DNA from: Acrocarpospora catenulata
Lineage (GTDB): Bacteria; Actinomycetota; Actinomycetes; Streptosporangiales; Streptosporangiaceae
Direction: 5' to 3'
NCBI RefSeq assembly: GCF_018476525.1
Contig: NZ_JAHCST010000018.1
Span: forward strand, 101,531-165,530
DNA length: 64,000 nt
A program made the position numbers and the translations under genes. Positions within the stretch are counted from its first letter, which is position 1. Every line of letters starts with the position of its first letter. Positions 27,369 to 35,075 of the stretch are shown here, piece by piece. Below the pieces are notes generated by a model. That model had not been told where the DNA came from. It saw nothing but the letters and a program-made list of their open reading frames with translations, and did no database searches.

Positions 27369-28295
27369 ATGGCAGCGGACTTCTCACGACCTGGATCGCT
27401 CTACGGCGCGGTGGACCTCGGCGCGCGCAAGCAGGCCCTGGAGGCCCAGGCGCGGCGCGAGGCGGCGGCGCAGAACCCCGCGGCGCCCGGCACGCCGGAA
27501 CTCATCGAACCGACCGCCGCGACCTTCACGGCCGAGGTGGTGGAACGCTCGATGAGCGTGCCCGTCCTGGTCGAGGCGACCGTGCCCAGGGCCGAGCAGG
27601 TCCAGCAGTTCAGCCTGGCGCTGGAGAAGCTGGCCGCCGAGGCCGCCGGGGCCTGGCTGCTGGCCCGGGTGGACGTGGAGGCCAACCCCGAGCTGGCCCA
27701 GGCGCTGCGCATGCGCGCGATCCCCACCGTCTACCTGGCCGTGCAGGGCCAGCTCATGCCGCTCTTCGAGGGCCCGCTGCCGGAGCCGCAGCTGCGGCAG
27801 GCGCTCAACCAGATCTTCGAGCAGCTCGGCGTGGAGCTGGCCGCCCCCGCGGCCGCCAAGGAGGGCGACGGGGAGCCGTCGGTCGACCCCGACCTGCTCG
27901 CCGCCGACATGGCGCTGGAGGACGGCGACCTGGACGCGGCGGAGGCCGCCTTCAAGCGGCTGCTGGCCCGTTCGCCCGGCAACGAGGAGGCCAAGATCGG
28001 CCTGTCCGGGGTCGGCCTGATCCGGCGCACCGCCGGTCTTGACCCGTCCGACGTGCTGGCCCGGGCCGCGCAGGCCCCCGGCGACGTGGCGCTCCAGTCC
28101 CAGGCCGCCGACCTGGAACTGCTCGGCGGCCAGCTCGACGCCGCCTTCGACCGGCTGATCGCCCTGGTCCGGCGGACCGCGGGCGAGGAGCGCGACAAGA
28201 TCCGGCTGCACCTGCTCGGCCTCTTCGAGGCGCTCCCCGCCGACGACCCCGCCGTGGCCAAGGCACGGCGCGGCCTGGCCAGCGCCTTGTTCTAG
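27369..28295 (+). CDS. Thioredoxin-fold/TPR protein, YbbN (CnoX)-like
   Basis: Probable co-chaperone of 308 residues. Residues 45-155 have the thioredoxin fold but no CXXC: the active-site position reads VEATVPRAEQ. cis-Pro is kept in RAIPTVYLAVQGQ. The C-terminal half carries TPR-like helices (ALEDGDLDAAEAAFKRLLARSPGNEEAKIGL). This is the E. coli YbbN layout, where the protein holds clients for DnaK or GroEL. A role other than redox is expected because both cysteines are missing. It lies 69 nt after the mutase gene. Confidence 0.86.
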   Translation: MAADFSRPGSLYGAVDLGARKQALEAQARREAAAQNPAAPGTPELIEPTAATFTAEVVERSMSVPVLVEATVPRAEQVQQFSLALEKLAAEAAGAWLLARVDVEANPELAQALRMRAIPTVYLAVQGQLMPLFEGPLPEPQLRQALNQIFEQLGVELAAPAAAKEGDGEPSVDPDLLAADMALEDGDLDAAEAAFKRLLARSPGNEEAKIGLSGVGLIRRTAGLDPSDVLARAAQAPGDVALQSQAADLELLGGQLDAAFDRLIALVRRTAGEERDKIRLHLLGLFEALPADDPAVAKARRGLASALF

Positions 28296-28368
28296 CGCGC
28301 TGGGGCGAGCGCACCGCCCGGGAAGTGGCACGATGGTTTCACCCCAATGCGCAAAGGAGCGGGTTGCC

Positions 28369-29778
28369 GTGGCTACCGTGCCGAGTGTGTCCTATTCCAT
28401 CACCGTCCGTCTTGAGGTGCCCGCGGGCGGGAAAGCGGTCAGCCAGCTCACCCATGCGGTGGAGAACGCGGGCGGCATCGTTACCGCGCTGGACGTGACC
28501 ACCGCTGGTCACGAGAAGCTCCGCATCGACGTGACCTGCGCGGCCCGGGACACCGACCACGCCCAGGCGATCGTGGACGGTCTTGACGTGGTGGAGGGCG
28601 TGGCCATCCACAAGGTCTCCGACCGGACCTTCCTGATGCACCTGGGCGGCAAGATCGAGATGCAGTCCAAGGTGCCGCTCCGCAACCGTGACGAGCTTTC
28701 CATGGCGTACACGCCGGGCGTGGCCCGGGTGAGCATGGCCATCGCGCGCAACCCTGAGGACGTGCGGCGGCTGACCATCAAGCGCAACTCGGTGGCCGTG
28801 GTCACCGACGGCTCGGCGGTGCTGGGGCTGGGCAACATCGGCCCGGCCGCCGCGCTGCCGGTGATGGAGGGCAAGGCCGCGCTGTTCAAGCGGTTCGCCG
28901 GCATCGACGCCTGGCCGATCTGCCTGGACACCCAGGACGTGGACGAGATCGTCAACATCGTGCGGGCCATCGCCCCCGGGTTCGGCGGCATCAACCTGGA
29001 GGACATCTCCGCGCCGCGCTGCTTCGAGGTGGAGCGGCGGCTCCGCGAACTGCTGGACATCCCGGTCTTCCACGACGACCAGCACGGCACCGCCATCTGC
29101 GTGCTGGCCGCGCTGACCAACGCGCTGCGGGTGGTGGGCAAGGACCTGTCCGAGGTGCGGATCGCGATGGCCGGGGCGGGCGCGGCCGGCACCGCCGTGC
29201 TCCGGCTGCTGCTCGGCGCCGGGGCCAGGCACGTGGTGGTCTGCGATTACCTGGGCGCCGTCCACCGGGGCCGGGACGACCTGGACGACTCGCTCCGCTG
29301 GATCGCCGAGCACACCAACGCCGACGGCTACTCCGGCGACCTGCGCGGCGCGGTGAAGGGCGCCGACGTGTTCATCGGGGTCTCCGCCCCCGGCATCCTG
29401 ACCGGCGACGACATCGCCACCATGGCCTCGGACGCGGTGGTCTTCGCGCTGGCCAACCCCGAGCCGGAGGTCTCCCCCGACGACGCCAGGGAGCACGCGG
29501 CGGTGGTGGCCACCGGCCGCTCCGACTACCCCAACCAGATCAACAACGTGCTGGCCTTCCCCGGCGTGTTCCGCGGTCTGCTGGACGCGCAGGCCGACGG
29601 GGTCACCCAGGACATGCTGCTGGCCGCGGCGCGCGCCCTGGCGGCCGTGGTGACCAGCGAGGAGCTGGGCCCGAACTACATCGTCCCGAGCGTCTTCCAC
29701 CCGGACGTGGCGGGCGCGGTGGCGGCCGCGGTCCGCGAGTCGGCGGGCGGCAAGGCCCGCGGGTTCACCGAGGCGTGA
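28369..29778 (+). CDS. NAD(P)-dependent malic enzyme with N-terminal ACT domain
   Basis: Oxidative decarboxylase of 469 residues converting malate to pyruvate. Residues 5-80 are an ACT domain ([20 protein letters not shown]), a likely allosteric site. The catalytic domain shows [11 protein letters not shown] (tyrosine), [17 protein letters not shown] (lysine) and metal ligands in [12 protein letters not shown] and FHDDQHGTA. The nucleotide loop is [10 protein letters not shown] use the GTG at 28369, with GGAG 9 nt upstream. It lies 73 nt behind the YbbN-like gene. Confidence 0.93.
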   Translation: MATVPSVSYSITVRLEVPAGGKAVSQLTHAVENAGGIVTALDVTTAGHEKLRIDVTCAARDTDHAQAIVDGLDVVEGVAIHKVSDRTFLMHLGGKIEMQSKVPLRNRDELSMAYTPGVARVSMAIARNPEDVRRLTIKRNSVAVVTDGSAVLGLGNIGPAAALPVMEGKAALFKRFAGIDAWPICLDTQDVDEIVNIVRAIAPGFGGINLEDISAPRCFEVERRLRELLDIPVFHDDQHGTAICVLAALTNALRVVGKDLSEVRIAMAGAGAAGTAVLRLLLGAGARHVVVCDYLGAVHRGRDDLDDSLRWIAEHTNADGYSGDLRGAVKGADVFIGVSAPGILTGDDIATMASDAVVFALANPEPEVSPDDAREHAAVVATGRSDYPNQINNVLAFPGVFRGLLDAQADGVTQDMLLAAARALAAVVTSEELGPNYIVPSVFHPDVAGAVAAAVRESAGGKARGFTEA

Positions 29779-29794
29779 TCCCCGCTCCGCTCAA

Positions 29795-29886
29795 CGAAAG
29801 TTATTCAAAAGCTCGCCCGTCGATCGCGTCACCCCAGGCAAGGTGGCTCGTTTCAAGGGCGCCGGGCTCCTTTTGAATAACCTTCG
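29795..29886. repeat. 17-bp inverted repeat spaced by 58 bp
   Basis: Arms CGAAAGTTATTCAAAAG (29795-29811) and CTTTTGAATAACCTTCG (29870-29886) are complementary at 16 of 17 positions and strikingly AT-rich for this genome. TCGATCGCG occurs inside, after the left arm, and again at the right edge. The element fills the 163-bp gap between malic enzyme and yqgE. It could be a terminator with a long loop, a pair of operators, or a remnant of a small mobile element. Confidence 0.7.
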
Positions 29887-29941
29887 ATCGCGACCGGGGG
29901 TAGCGTGCGCGAATCGTCCTTCCTGCCCCATCATGGAAGGT

Positions 29942-30520
29942 ATGGCGGACGCGATCTACGTCGGCGGGCTGCTCGTGGCGACGCCACTCCTCGACGACCC
30001 GAACTTCCGGCGTAGCGTCGTGCTGGTCCTGGAGCACGACGAGGACGGCGGCACGCTGGGCGTGGTGCTCAACCGGCCGAGCGACATCACCGTGACCCAG
30101 GTGCTCCCGGTCTGGGACCCGCTGGTAACGGGACCCTCGGTGCTCTTCGAGGGCGGGCCGGTGCAGACCGACAGCGCGCTGGCGCTGGCCGTGGTGCTCA
30201 GCGGCGAGGAGCCGCTGGGCTGGCGCCGCCTGCACTCCGGCCGCCCGGCCGTCTCCCGCCTCGGCACGGTCGACCTGGACGCGCCCCCCGAGATCCTGGC
30301 CGGGGAGATCTCCCAGATGCGGATCTTCGCCGGGTACGCCGGCTGGACCAGCGGCCAGCTGGAGAACGAGGTCGCCGAGGGCGCCTGGTACGTGGTCGAC
30401 TCAGAACCGGGCGACACCTTCCACCCGGACCCGTCCACGCTCTGGCGCTCGGTGCTCCGCCGCCAGCCCGGCGAGCTCGCCCTGGTCGCGACCTTCCCCG
30501 ACGACCCCGGCCAGAACTAA
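29942..30520 (+). CDS. YqgE/AlgH (UPF0301) family protein
   Basis: Conserved soluble protein of 192 residues, function unknown. The N-terminus YVGGLLVATPLLDDPNFRRSVVLVLEHDEDG and GVVLNRPSDI are the family signature, here split as LLVATP, NFRRSVVLVLEH and GVVLNRP. The FAGYAGW motif (about 125-131) is also kept. GGAAGG lies close before the ATG at 29942; Met at 29933 is an alternative. It converges with the TetR gene, 3 nt apart. Confidence 0.92.
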   Translation: MADAIYVGGLLVATPLLDDPNFRRSVVLVLEHDEDGGTLGVVLNRPSDITVTQVLPVWDPLVTGPSVLFEGGPVQTDSALALAVVLSGEEPLGWRRLHSGRPAVSRLGTVDLDAPPEILAGEISQMRIFAGYAGWTSGQLENEVAEGAWYVVDSEPGDTFHPDPSTLWRSVLRRQPGELALVATFPDDPGQN

Positions 30521-30523
30521 ACG

Positions 30524-31129
30524 CTAACGATCCCAACCGGGGCAGAGCGCCTTCTCGGCCACGGCCAGCGTCTCCTCCAGCCGGGCGGCCAGCACGGCCG
30601 GGTCCCGTACCTCGCCGGGCAGGCAGAACTCGGAGGCGACCCGGACCGCCGCGGTGAAGACCGCGACCACGAAGTGGGAGCGCAGATCGTCGACGCCGCG
30701 GCGGCGGGAGATCTCGGCCACCAGCCGCTGCTCGCTGTCGGTGATCAGCCGCATCTGGCCGGCCGTGAACAGCGGATTGTCGCCGATCAGCCGCATGGTC
30801 TTCACCAGCCGCTCGCGGTGGGCCTCGTCGCCCTCCGTCACGGCGGCCAGCGTGATGCGCATGGCCTGCGTCAACGCCTCAAAGGGGGCCTCGGTGTCGG
30901 GACGGTCGGCCAGTTCCGCTAGAAGTATGTCCTGGGTGTCGGCGTGCATGGCCAGCACGACGTCCTCCTTGGAGCCGAAGTACCGGAAGAACGTGCGTGG
31001 CGAGACGTCCACGCTCGCCGCGATCTGGTCGATCGTGGTGGCCTCGTAGCCCTGGCCGAGGAAGAGATCCAGGGCCGCGTCGATCAGCGCGAGACGGGTG
31101 CGCTGTTTCTTGCGCTCGCGTAGACCCAT
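30524..31129 (-). CDS. TetR family regulator of the adjacent MFS exporter
   Basis: Repressor of 201 residues. The helix-turn-helix spans about residues 10-55 (YEATTIDQIAASVDVSPRTFFRYFGSKEDVV, given here in part). I use the ATG at 31129 because GGAGG lies 8 nt upstream. It is divergent from the MFS gene across 133 bp containing a GTGAA-G-TTCAC palindrome, so it very likely represses that exporter and itself. FFRYFGSKEDVV and the C-terminal domain are of the TetR_C type common in drug-efflux control. Confidence 0.92.
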   Translation of the reverse strand: MGLRERKKQRTRLALIDAALDLFLGQGYEATTIDQIAASVDVSPRTFFRYFGSKEDVVLAMHADTQDILLAELADRPDTEAPFEALTQAMRITLAAVTEGDEAHRERLVKTMRLIGDNPLFTAGQMRLITDSEQRLVAEISRRRGVDDLRSHFVVAVFTAAVRVASEFCLPGEVRDPAVLAARLEETLAVAEKALCPGWDR

Positions 31130-31149
31130 GCCTGTCACCTCCTCGAAAC

Positions 31150-31160
31150 GTGAAGTTCAC
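31150..31160. promoter_or_regulatory. Candidate TetR operator (GTGAA-G-TTCAC)
   Basis: Perfect 5-1-5 inverted repeat in the divergent tetR/MFS region, 20 nt from the tetR start. A second, weaker pair, AGATGTCAC and TTGTCATCT, lies further right (about 31169-31208). Either could be the binding site. Confidence 0.45.
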
Positions 31161-31262
31161 TCCCTGCCAGATGTCACCTTATGTCGGATAAAAGGATTTG
31201 TCATCTGTCAGCCACTGCCATAAATTACGACTCATTGGTATCTATCAGGGGGGAAACCCGTC

Positions 31263-32828
31263 ATGGCACAAGCACTAGCCGCCCCATCGGAGGCGCCTGA
31301 CAAATCCGGCCAATCCCGGCCCTGGCTGACTCTGCTGGCGGTGTCGCTGGGCGTCATCATGGTGATGCTGGACGGCACGGTCGTCGCCATCGCCAACCCG
31401 GTGATCGGTCTGGAGCTGGGCGCCTCACTGGCCGACCTGCAGTGGGTCACCAGCGGTTACCTGCTCGCCCTGGCGGTCTTCCTGATCACCGCCGGCAAGC
31501 TGGGCGACCTGTTCGGGCACAAGCGCATCTTCCTGATCGGCGTCGCCGGGTTCGCCCTCACCTCGCTGGCCATCGGCCTGACCTCCTCGGTCGGCGCGCT
31601 GATCGCGTTCCGGGTGCTTCAGGGCCTGTTCGGCGCCCTGCTCCAGCCCGCGGCCCTGGCCCTGCTCCGGCTGGCCTTCCCCGGTGACCGGCTCAACATG
31701 GCGATGGGGGCCTGGGGCGGCATCATCGGCCTGTCCAGCGCGGCCGGGCCGATCGTGGGTGGCCTGCTGGTGGAGAACGTGAGCTGGCAGTCGGTGTTCT
31801 TCATCAACGTGCCGGTGGGCGTGGTCGCGCTGGCCATGGGCCTGTGGGTGCTGCGGGAGAGCAAGGCCGGGCTGCTGTCCAAGGTGGACTGGCCGGGTGT
31901 GGTGCTGCTCTCGGTCACCATGTTCTCCCTGGTCTGGGCGATCATCAAGGCGCCCGAGTGGGGCTGGGGCGACGGCCGTACGCTGGCCTTCCTGGCCGCC
32001 ACGGTGGTGTTCGGGGGGGTCTTCCTGTTCTGGCAGGCGCGGGCCAAGGAGCCGCTGCTGCCGCTCAGCCTGTTCCGGAACGTGTCGTTCTCCATCGGCA
32101 CCGGCCTGATGATCCTGATGGCCTTCTCGATGTTCGGCGCGATGTTCTTCCTCACCTTCTTCTTCCAGGGCGTGCACGGCTTGAGCCCGCTGGAGTCGGG
32201 CCTGCGCATGCTTCCGATGAGCGCCGGAATGATCGTCGCCTCGCCGCTGGCCGCGCTGGTGATCGGCAAGGTGGGGCCGCGGCTGGCCATCGCGGGCGGC
32301 ATGGTCATCACCGCCTGCGCCATGTTCCTGATGTCCCGGCTGAGCATCGAGGCGGCCTTCATGGACAGCGCGATCCCGTTCGTGCTGCTCGCCTTCGGTC
32401 TCTCCCCGGTCTTCGTGGGCGCCACCGAGATCATCGTGGGCAACGCGCCGGAGGACATGGCCGGCGTGGCCGGCGGTGTGCAGAACTCGGCCATGCAGGT
32501 GGGCGGCGCGCTCGGCACCGCCATCCTCGGCGCCGTGGTGGCCGCCAAGGTCTCCGACGTGTACGTCGGGTACCTCGGCCCCGCCGCCGCGGCCATCCCG
32601 CCGGACCAGCTGGAAGGGCTGAAGGGCGCGGCCGCGGTGGGCATGGCCCCGCCCGGGCTGCCCGAGCAGATCGCCGCCGTCGTGACCAACGCCTCCCACC
32701 TGTCCTTCATGGACGGGCTGCACCTCGGCTTCGTGGTCAGCACCGGCGTGGCCGTGCTGGCCGCCGTCCTGGCCCTGCTGGTCAAGGCGGGCCGCAAGAC
32801 CGAGGGCGTGGCCGCGCACATCGGCTGA
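31263..32828 (+). CDS. MFS exporter, DHA2 (EmrB/QacA) family
   Basis: Proton-driven drug exporter of 521 residues with about 14 transmembrane helices. The first helix carries the DHA2 motif MLDGTVVAIANPVI, motif A is GKLGDLFGHKR, and motif C lies in GLSSAAGPIVGGLL. The chain starts with a short hydrophilic segment and ends with a basic tail. GGGGGGAAA precedes the ATG. It is divergent from the TetR gene, a standard repressor-pump pair. Substrate not predictable. Confidence 0.93.
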   Translation: MAQALAAPSEAPDKSGQSRPWLTLLAVSLGVIMVMLDGTVVAIANPVIGLELGASLADLQWVTSGYLLALAVFLITAGKLGDLFGHKRIFLIGVAGFALTSLAIGLTSSVGALIAFRVLQGLFGALLQPAALALLRLAFPGDRLNMAMGAWGGIIGLSSAAGPIVGGLLVENVSWQSVFFINVPVGVVALAMGLWVLRESKAGLLSKVDWPGVVLLSVTMFSLVWAIIKAPEWGWGDGRTLAFLAATVVFGGVFLFWQARAKEPLLPLSLFRNVSFSIGTGLMILMAFSMFGAMFFLTFFFQGVHGLSPLESGLRMLPMSAGMIVASPLAALVIGKVGPRLAIAGGMVITACAMFLMSRLSIEAAFMDSAIPFVLLAFGLSPVFVGATEIIVGNAPEDMAGVAGGVQNSAMQVGGALGTAILGAVVAAKVSDVYVGYLGPAAAAIPPDQLEGLKGAAAVGMAPPGLPEQIAAVVTNASHLSFMDGLHLGFVVSTGVAVLAAVLALLVKAGRKTEGVAAHIG

Positions 32829-32837
32829 TTTTTCTCT

Positions 32838-32877
32838 CGGGTACGGCTCTCGTCCGGGTGGGCGGGAGCCGTACCCG
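32838..32877 (+). terminator. 12-bp hairpin after the MFS gene
   Basis: Arms CGGGTACGGCTC (32838-32849) and GAGCCGTACCCG (32866-32877) pair perfectly across a 16-nt loop, 9 nt after the MFS stop. The next promoter element begins 3 nt later. Confidence 0.75.
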
Positions 32878-32880
32878 GAT

Positions 32881-32886
32881 TAAACT
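32881..32886 (+). promoter_or_regulatory. Candidate -10 box (TAAACT), leaderless DUF3039 gene
   Basis: TAAACT lies 8 nt before the GTG at 32895 and directly after the MFS terminator. It is the same hexamer as before the cysteine leader peptide at 41440. Confidence 0.45.
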
Positions 32887-32894
32887 CGGTTTCC

Positions 32895-33143
32895 GTGAGC
32901 AGCACGAAGATTCTTCCCGAGAGCGAAGTCACGCCGAAGCTGTCGCACGGCGACGGCGACCACGAGCGGTTCGCGCACTACGCGGACCGCGACAAGATCA
33001 CCGAAAGCATGGTGACCGGCGTTCCGCTCCGTGCCCTCTGCGGCAAGGTGTGGGTGCCGAGCCGGGACCCGAAGAAATACCCGGTCTGCCCGGAGTGCAA
33101 GGAAATCTACGAGGGTCTGCCCCCGGGCCCCGACGAGCAGTGA
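32895..33143 (+). CDS. DUF3039 family protein
   Basis: Small conserved actinobacterial protein of 82 residues. The C-terminal half has three cysteines in a zinc-ribbon-like order (LCGKVW, then VCPEC), together with His18, His23 and His28 as possible fourth ligands. HGDGDHERFAHYADRDKI is the family's conserved central part. Function is unknown. Starts with GTG. Monocistronic by its own terminator-bounded promoter. Confidence 0.88.
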   Translation: MSSTKILPESEVTPKLSHGDGDHERFAHYADRDKITESMVTGVPLRALCGKVWVPSRDPKKYPVCPECKEIYEGLPPGPDEQ

Positions 33144-33215
33144 GTGTCGATCCCGCCTGATCGTCCCCGTTACGGCTAGCGTTTGGCCGATCACCAGCCG
33201 TAACCGGGGGAACGA

Positions 33216-34055
33216 ATGGCCTGGCGCACGCTCGCCGTCACTTTGGCATGCCTTCTCGCGCTGGGCCTGGTTCCAGGCCAGGCCGCGGCCGAGCGTCGGT
33301 GCGAGGCCGCGGCGGACCGGCTGCGGGCCGACCCGATGCCGCCGCCACCGCTCCTACCGCCGCCGCCGATGCCGTACCGGCTCACCGAGATCACCGTGCC
33401 GATCTGGGTCCACGTGATCACCGACGGCCGCCGGGGCGCCCCGGCCGCCGCCGTCGCGGGCCAGATGGAGACGCTGCGGGACGCCTACAGCGGCAAGTTC
33501 GGCGGGGCGGACACCAAGATCAGGTTTGCCCTGCAAGGGGTGACCAGGACCGCCAACCCCGCCTGGTTCCGCGACCCGCTGGGCCACGAGAAGGTCATGA
33601 AGTCCACCTTGCGCCGCGGTGGCCCGGACACCCTCAACCTGTACATCGCCCAGCTGAGCGAACTGGTGCTGGGCTTCTCCACCTATCCGCACTGGTACTC
33701 CGGCAACCCCCCGGTCGACGGGGTGGTCATCGACTGGCGGAGCCTGCCGGGCGGTCCGCTGCGCAACTTCGACCGGGGCTTCACCGGCGTGCACGAGATC
33801 GGCCACTGGCTCGGCCTCCTGCACACCTTCGAGAACGGCTGCGCCGAACCGGGCGACGGGGTGGAGGACACCCCACCCCAGGGCCGGCCCACCGACGGCT
33901 GCCCTGACAGCAAGGACACCTGCCCGCAGCCCGGCGAGGACCCGATCCACAACTTCATGGACTACAGCCACGACCGCTGCATGCGCGAGTTCACCGAGGG
34001 CCAGGCCGCCCGGATGCACCAGATGTGGGCCGCCTACCGCATACCGAAGACCTGA
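33216..34055 (+). CDS. Secreted M43-type zinc metalloprotease
   Basis: Exported protease of 279 residues. A signal peptide ends near AAA at residue 25; a proline-rich linker (40-52) follows. The metzincin motif HEIGHWLGLLH gives three zinc ligands and the general base, and the Met-turn is NFMDYSHDRC. The FENGC, GCPDSKDTC and RC cysteines are the usual pappalysin/cytophagalysin disulfide set. Length is typical for secreted actinobacterial M43B enzymes. No partner gene. Confidence 0.92.
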   Translation: MAWRTLAVTLACLLALGLVPGQAAAERRCEAAADRLRADPMPPPPLLPPPPMPYRLTEITVPIWVHVITDGRRGAPAAAVAGQMETLRDAYSGKFGGADTKIRFALQGVTRTANPAWFRDPLGHEKVMKSTLRRGGPDTLNLYIAQLSELVLGFSTYPHWYSGNPPVDGVVIDWRSLPGGPLRNFDRGFTGVHEIGHWLGLLHTFENGCAEPGDGVEDTPPQGRPTDGCPDSKDTCPQPGEDPIHNFMDYSHDRCMREFTEGQAARMHQMWAAYRIPKT

Positions 34056-34297
34056 CCTCAGCCGACCGCCCGCAGGTCATGACCGCGGAGCCGGAGCTCC
34101 CGGGGGCGGAGTGACCGGCTGCGGTCGGTCGCGTACCAGATCCCCGCGAGCCCGGCGGCTGATCGCCGCCGGAGTGCCGTCCGAACGCGCCGCCGGCGTG
34201 GTGGGCGATCTGGTCCCCGAAGAGACTTCCGCATATCAGGCATATCGAAAGTCCGATCTCGATTGACCACCCCGACCGGGCATGCGTTACTGCTCCA
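34056..34297. other. Intergenic region with one hairpin
   Basis: This 242-bp gap holds CCGGCGGC-TGATC-GCCGCCGG (34152-34172), an 8-bp perfect stem that may end transcription of the protease gene. Nothing else was recognised; no plausible gene is present. Confidence 0.5.
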
Positions 34298-34948
34298 ATG
34301 GACGATTGGCGGCCCGGCCCCTCTCGCGATCAGGATCTGCCCCCGTCCGCCCGCTGGTACGGCACGCCGGTGGCCCCGCCGCGCCGGCTGCCCCGCTGGC
34401 TGACCCATGTGCTGCTCGGCGCGCTGGCGCTGCTCACCGCGGGGATGGTGGTCACCCTGGTCGTGGTGGCCGTGCTGAGCCGGCCGGACGCCCCGGTCGA
34501 GACGGAACAGGTGGACGACGGCCTGGCCGGGATCAGCTTCCCGCTGCCGCGGGGATGGCAGCGGGGGGTGCTGGCGCCGGTCACCGGCTTCACCTCGGTG
34601 GCGGCCAACCGGGACCTGGCCACCGCGATGGCCCGCCCCGGCGACCCGGTGGACCCGTCAGCCCTCCGGCCCGCCCTGGTCGACCTCACCGACCTGTACG
34701 CGCGGCTGCTCCTGCACGGCGACAAGCTCGACGTGGTCGAGGACAAGGCCGTGACGATCGGGGGCAGGGCGGGACACACCCGGGCGTTGCGGGCGGAGTA
34801 CACCGACGTCGTCAACCAGCCGGCCTTCCTCCGTGTGACATTGCTCACGGCTCCCTCGGGGGGAAGCGTGGTGGTGCTCGGCCTGGCGCACCCTGACGAT
34901 CCCAGGTCCAGGGCGGACATCGACTCGATCATGGCGGGGGTCCGGTGA
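34298..34948 (+). CDS. Membrane-anchored protein of unknown function
   Basis: Protein of 216 residues. A Pro/Arg-rich cytoplasmic start of about 33 residues is followed by one transmembrane helix (about 36-60). The exported domain starts at VDDGLAGISFPLPRGWQ and has the alternating strand pattern of LpqN- or Mog1-like lipoprotein domains, for example VTIGGRAGHTRALRAEY. I cannot assign a family. No cysteine or catalytic motif is seen. Confidence 0.78.
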   Translation: MDDWRPGPSRDQDLPPSARWYGTPVAPPRRLPRWLTHVLLGALALLTAGMVVTLVVVAVLSRPDAPVETEQVDDGLAGISFPLPRGWQRGVLAPVTGFTSVAANRDLATAMARPGDPVDPSALRPALVDLTDLYARLLLHGDKLDVVEDKAVTIGGRAGHTRALRAEYTDVVNQPAFLRVTLLTAPSGGSVVVLGLAHPDDPRSRADIDSIMAGVR

Positions 34949-35033
34949 ATTTCTGGGGTCCGCGTGTTTGTCGGTGGCTGCGGCTACGCTGAGGCGGACG
35001 TTGTCCGGGTGCGCAGCTGAACGGGGAGGCTTG

Positions 35034-35075
35034 GTGTCGCTGGTTGTCGCCGGTGGGGCGGGGGTGGCGCGATGA
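35034..35075 (+). CDS. Possible 13-residue upstream peptide coupled to the helicase gene
   Basis: A GTG at 35034, 4 nt after a strong GGGGAGG site, opens a 13-codon frame (MSLVVAGGAGVAR). Its TGA overlaps the helicase ATG in an ATGA junction, so ribosomes ending here could restart on the helicase. No amino acid is enriched in a way that suggests attenuation. It may equally be an accidental frame; only the site strength and the exact overlap argue for it. Confidence 0.35.
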   Translation: MSLVVAGGAGVAR

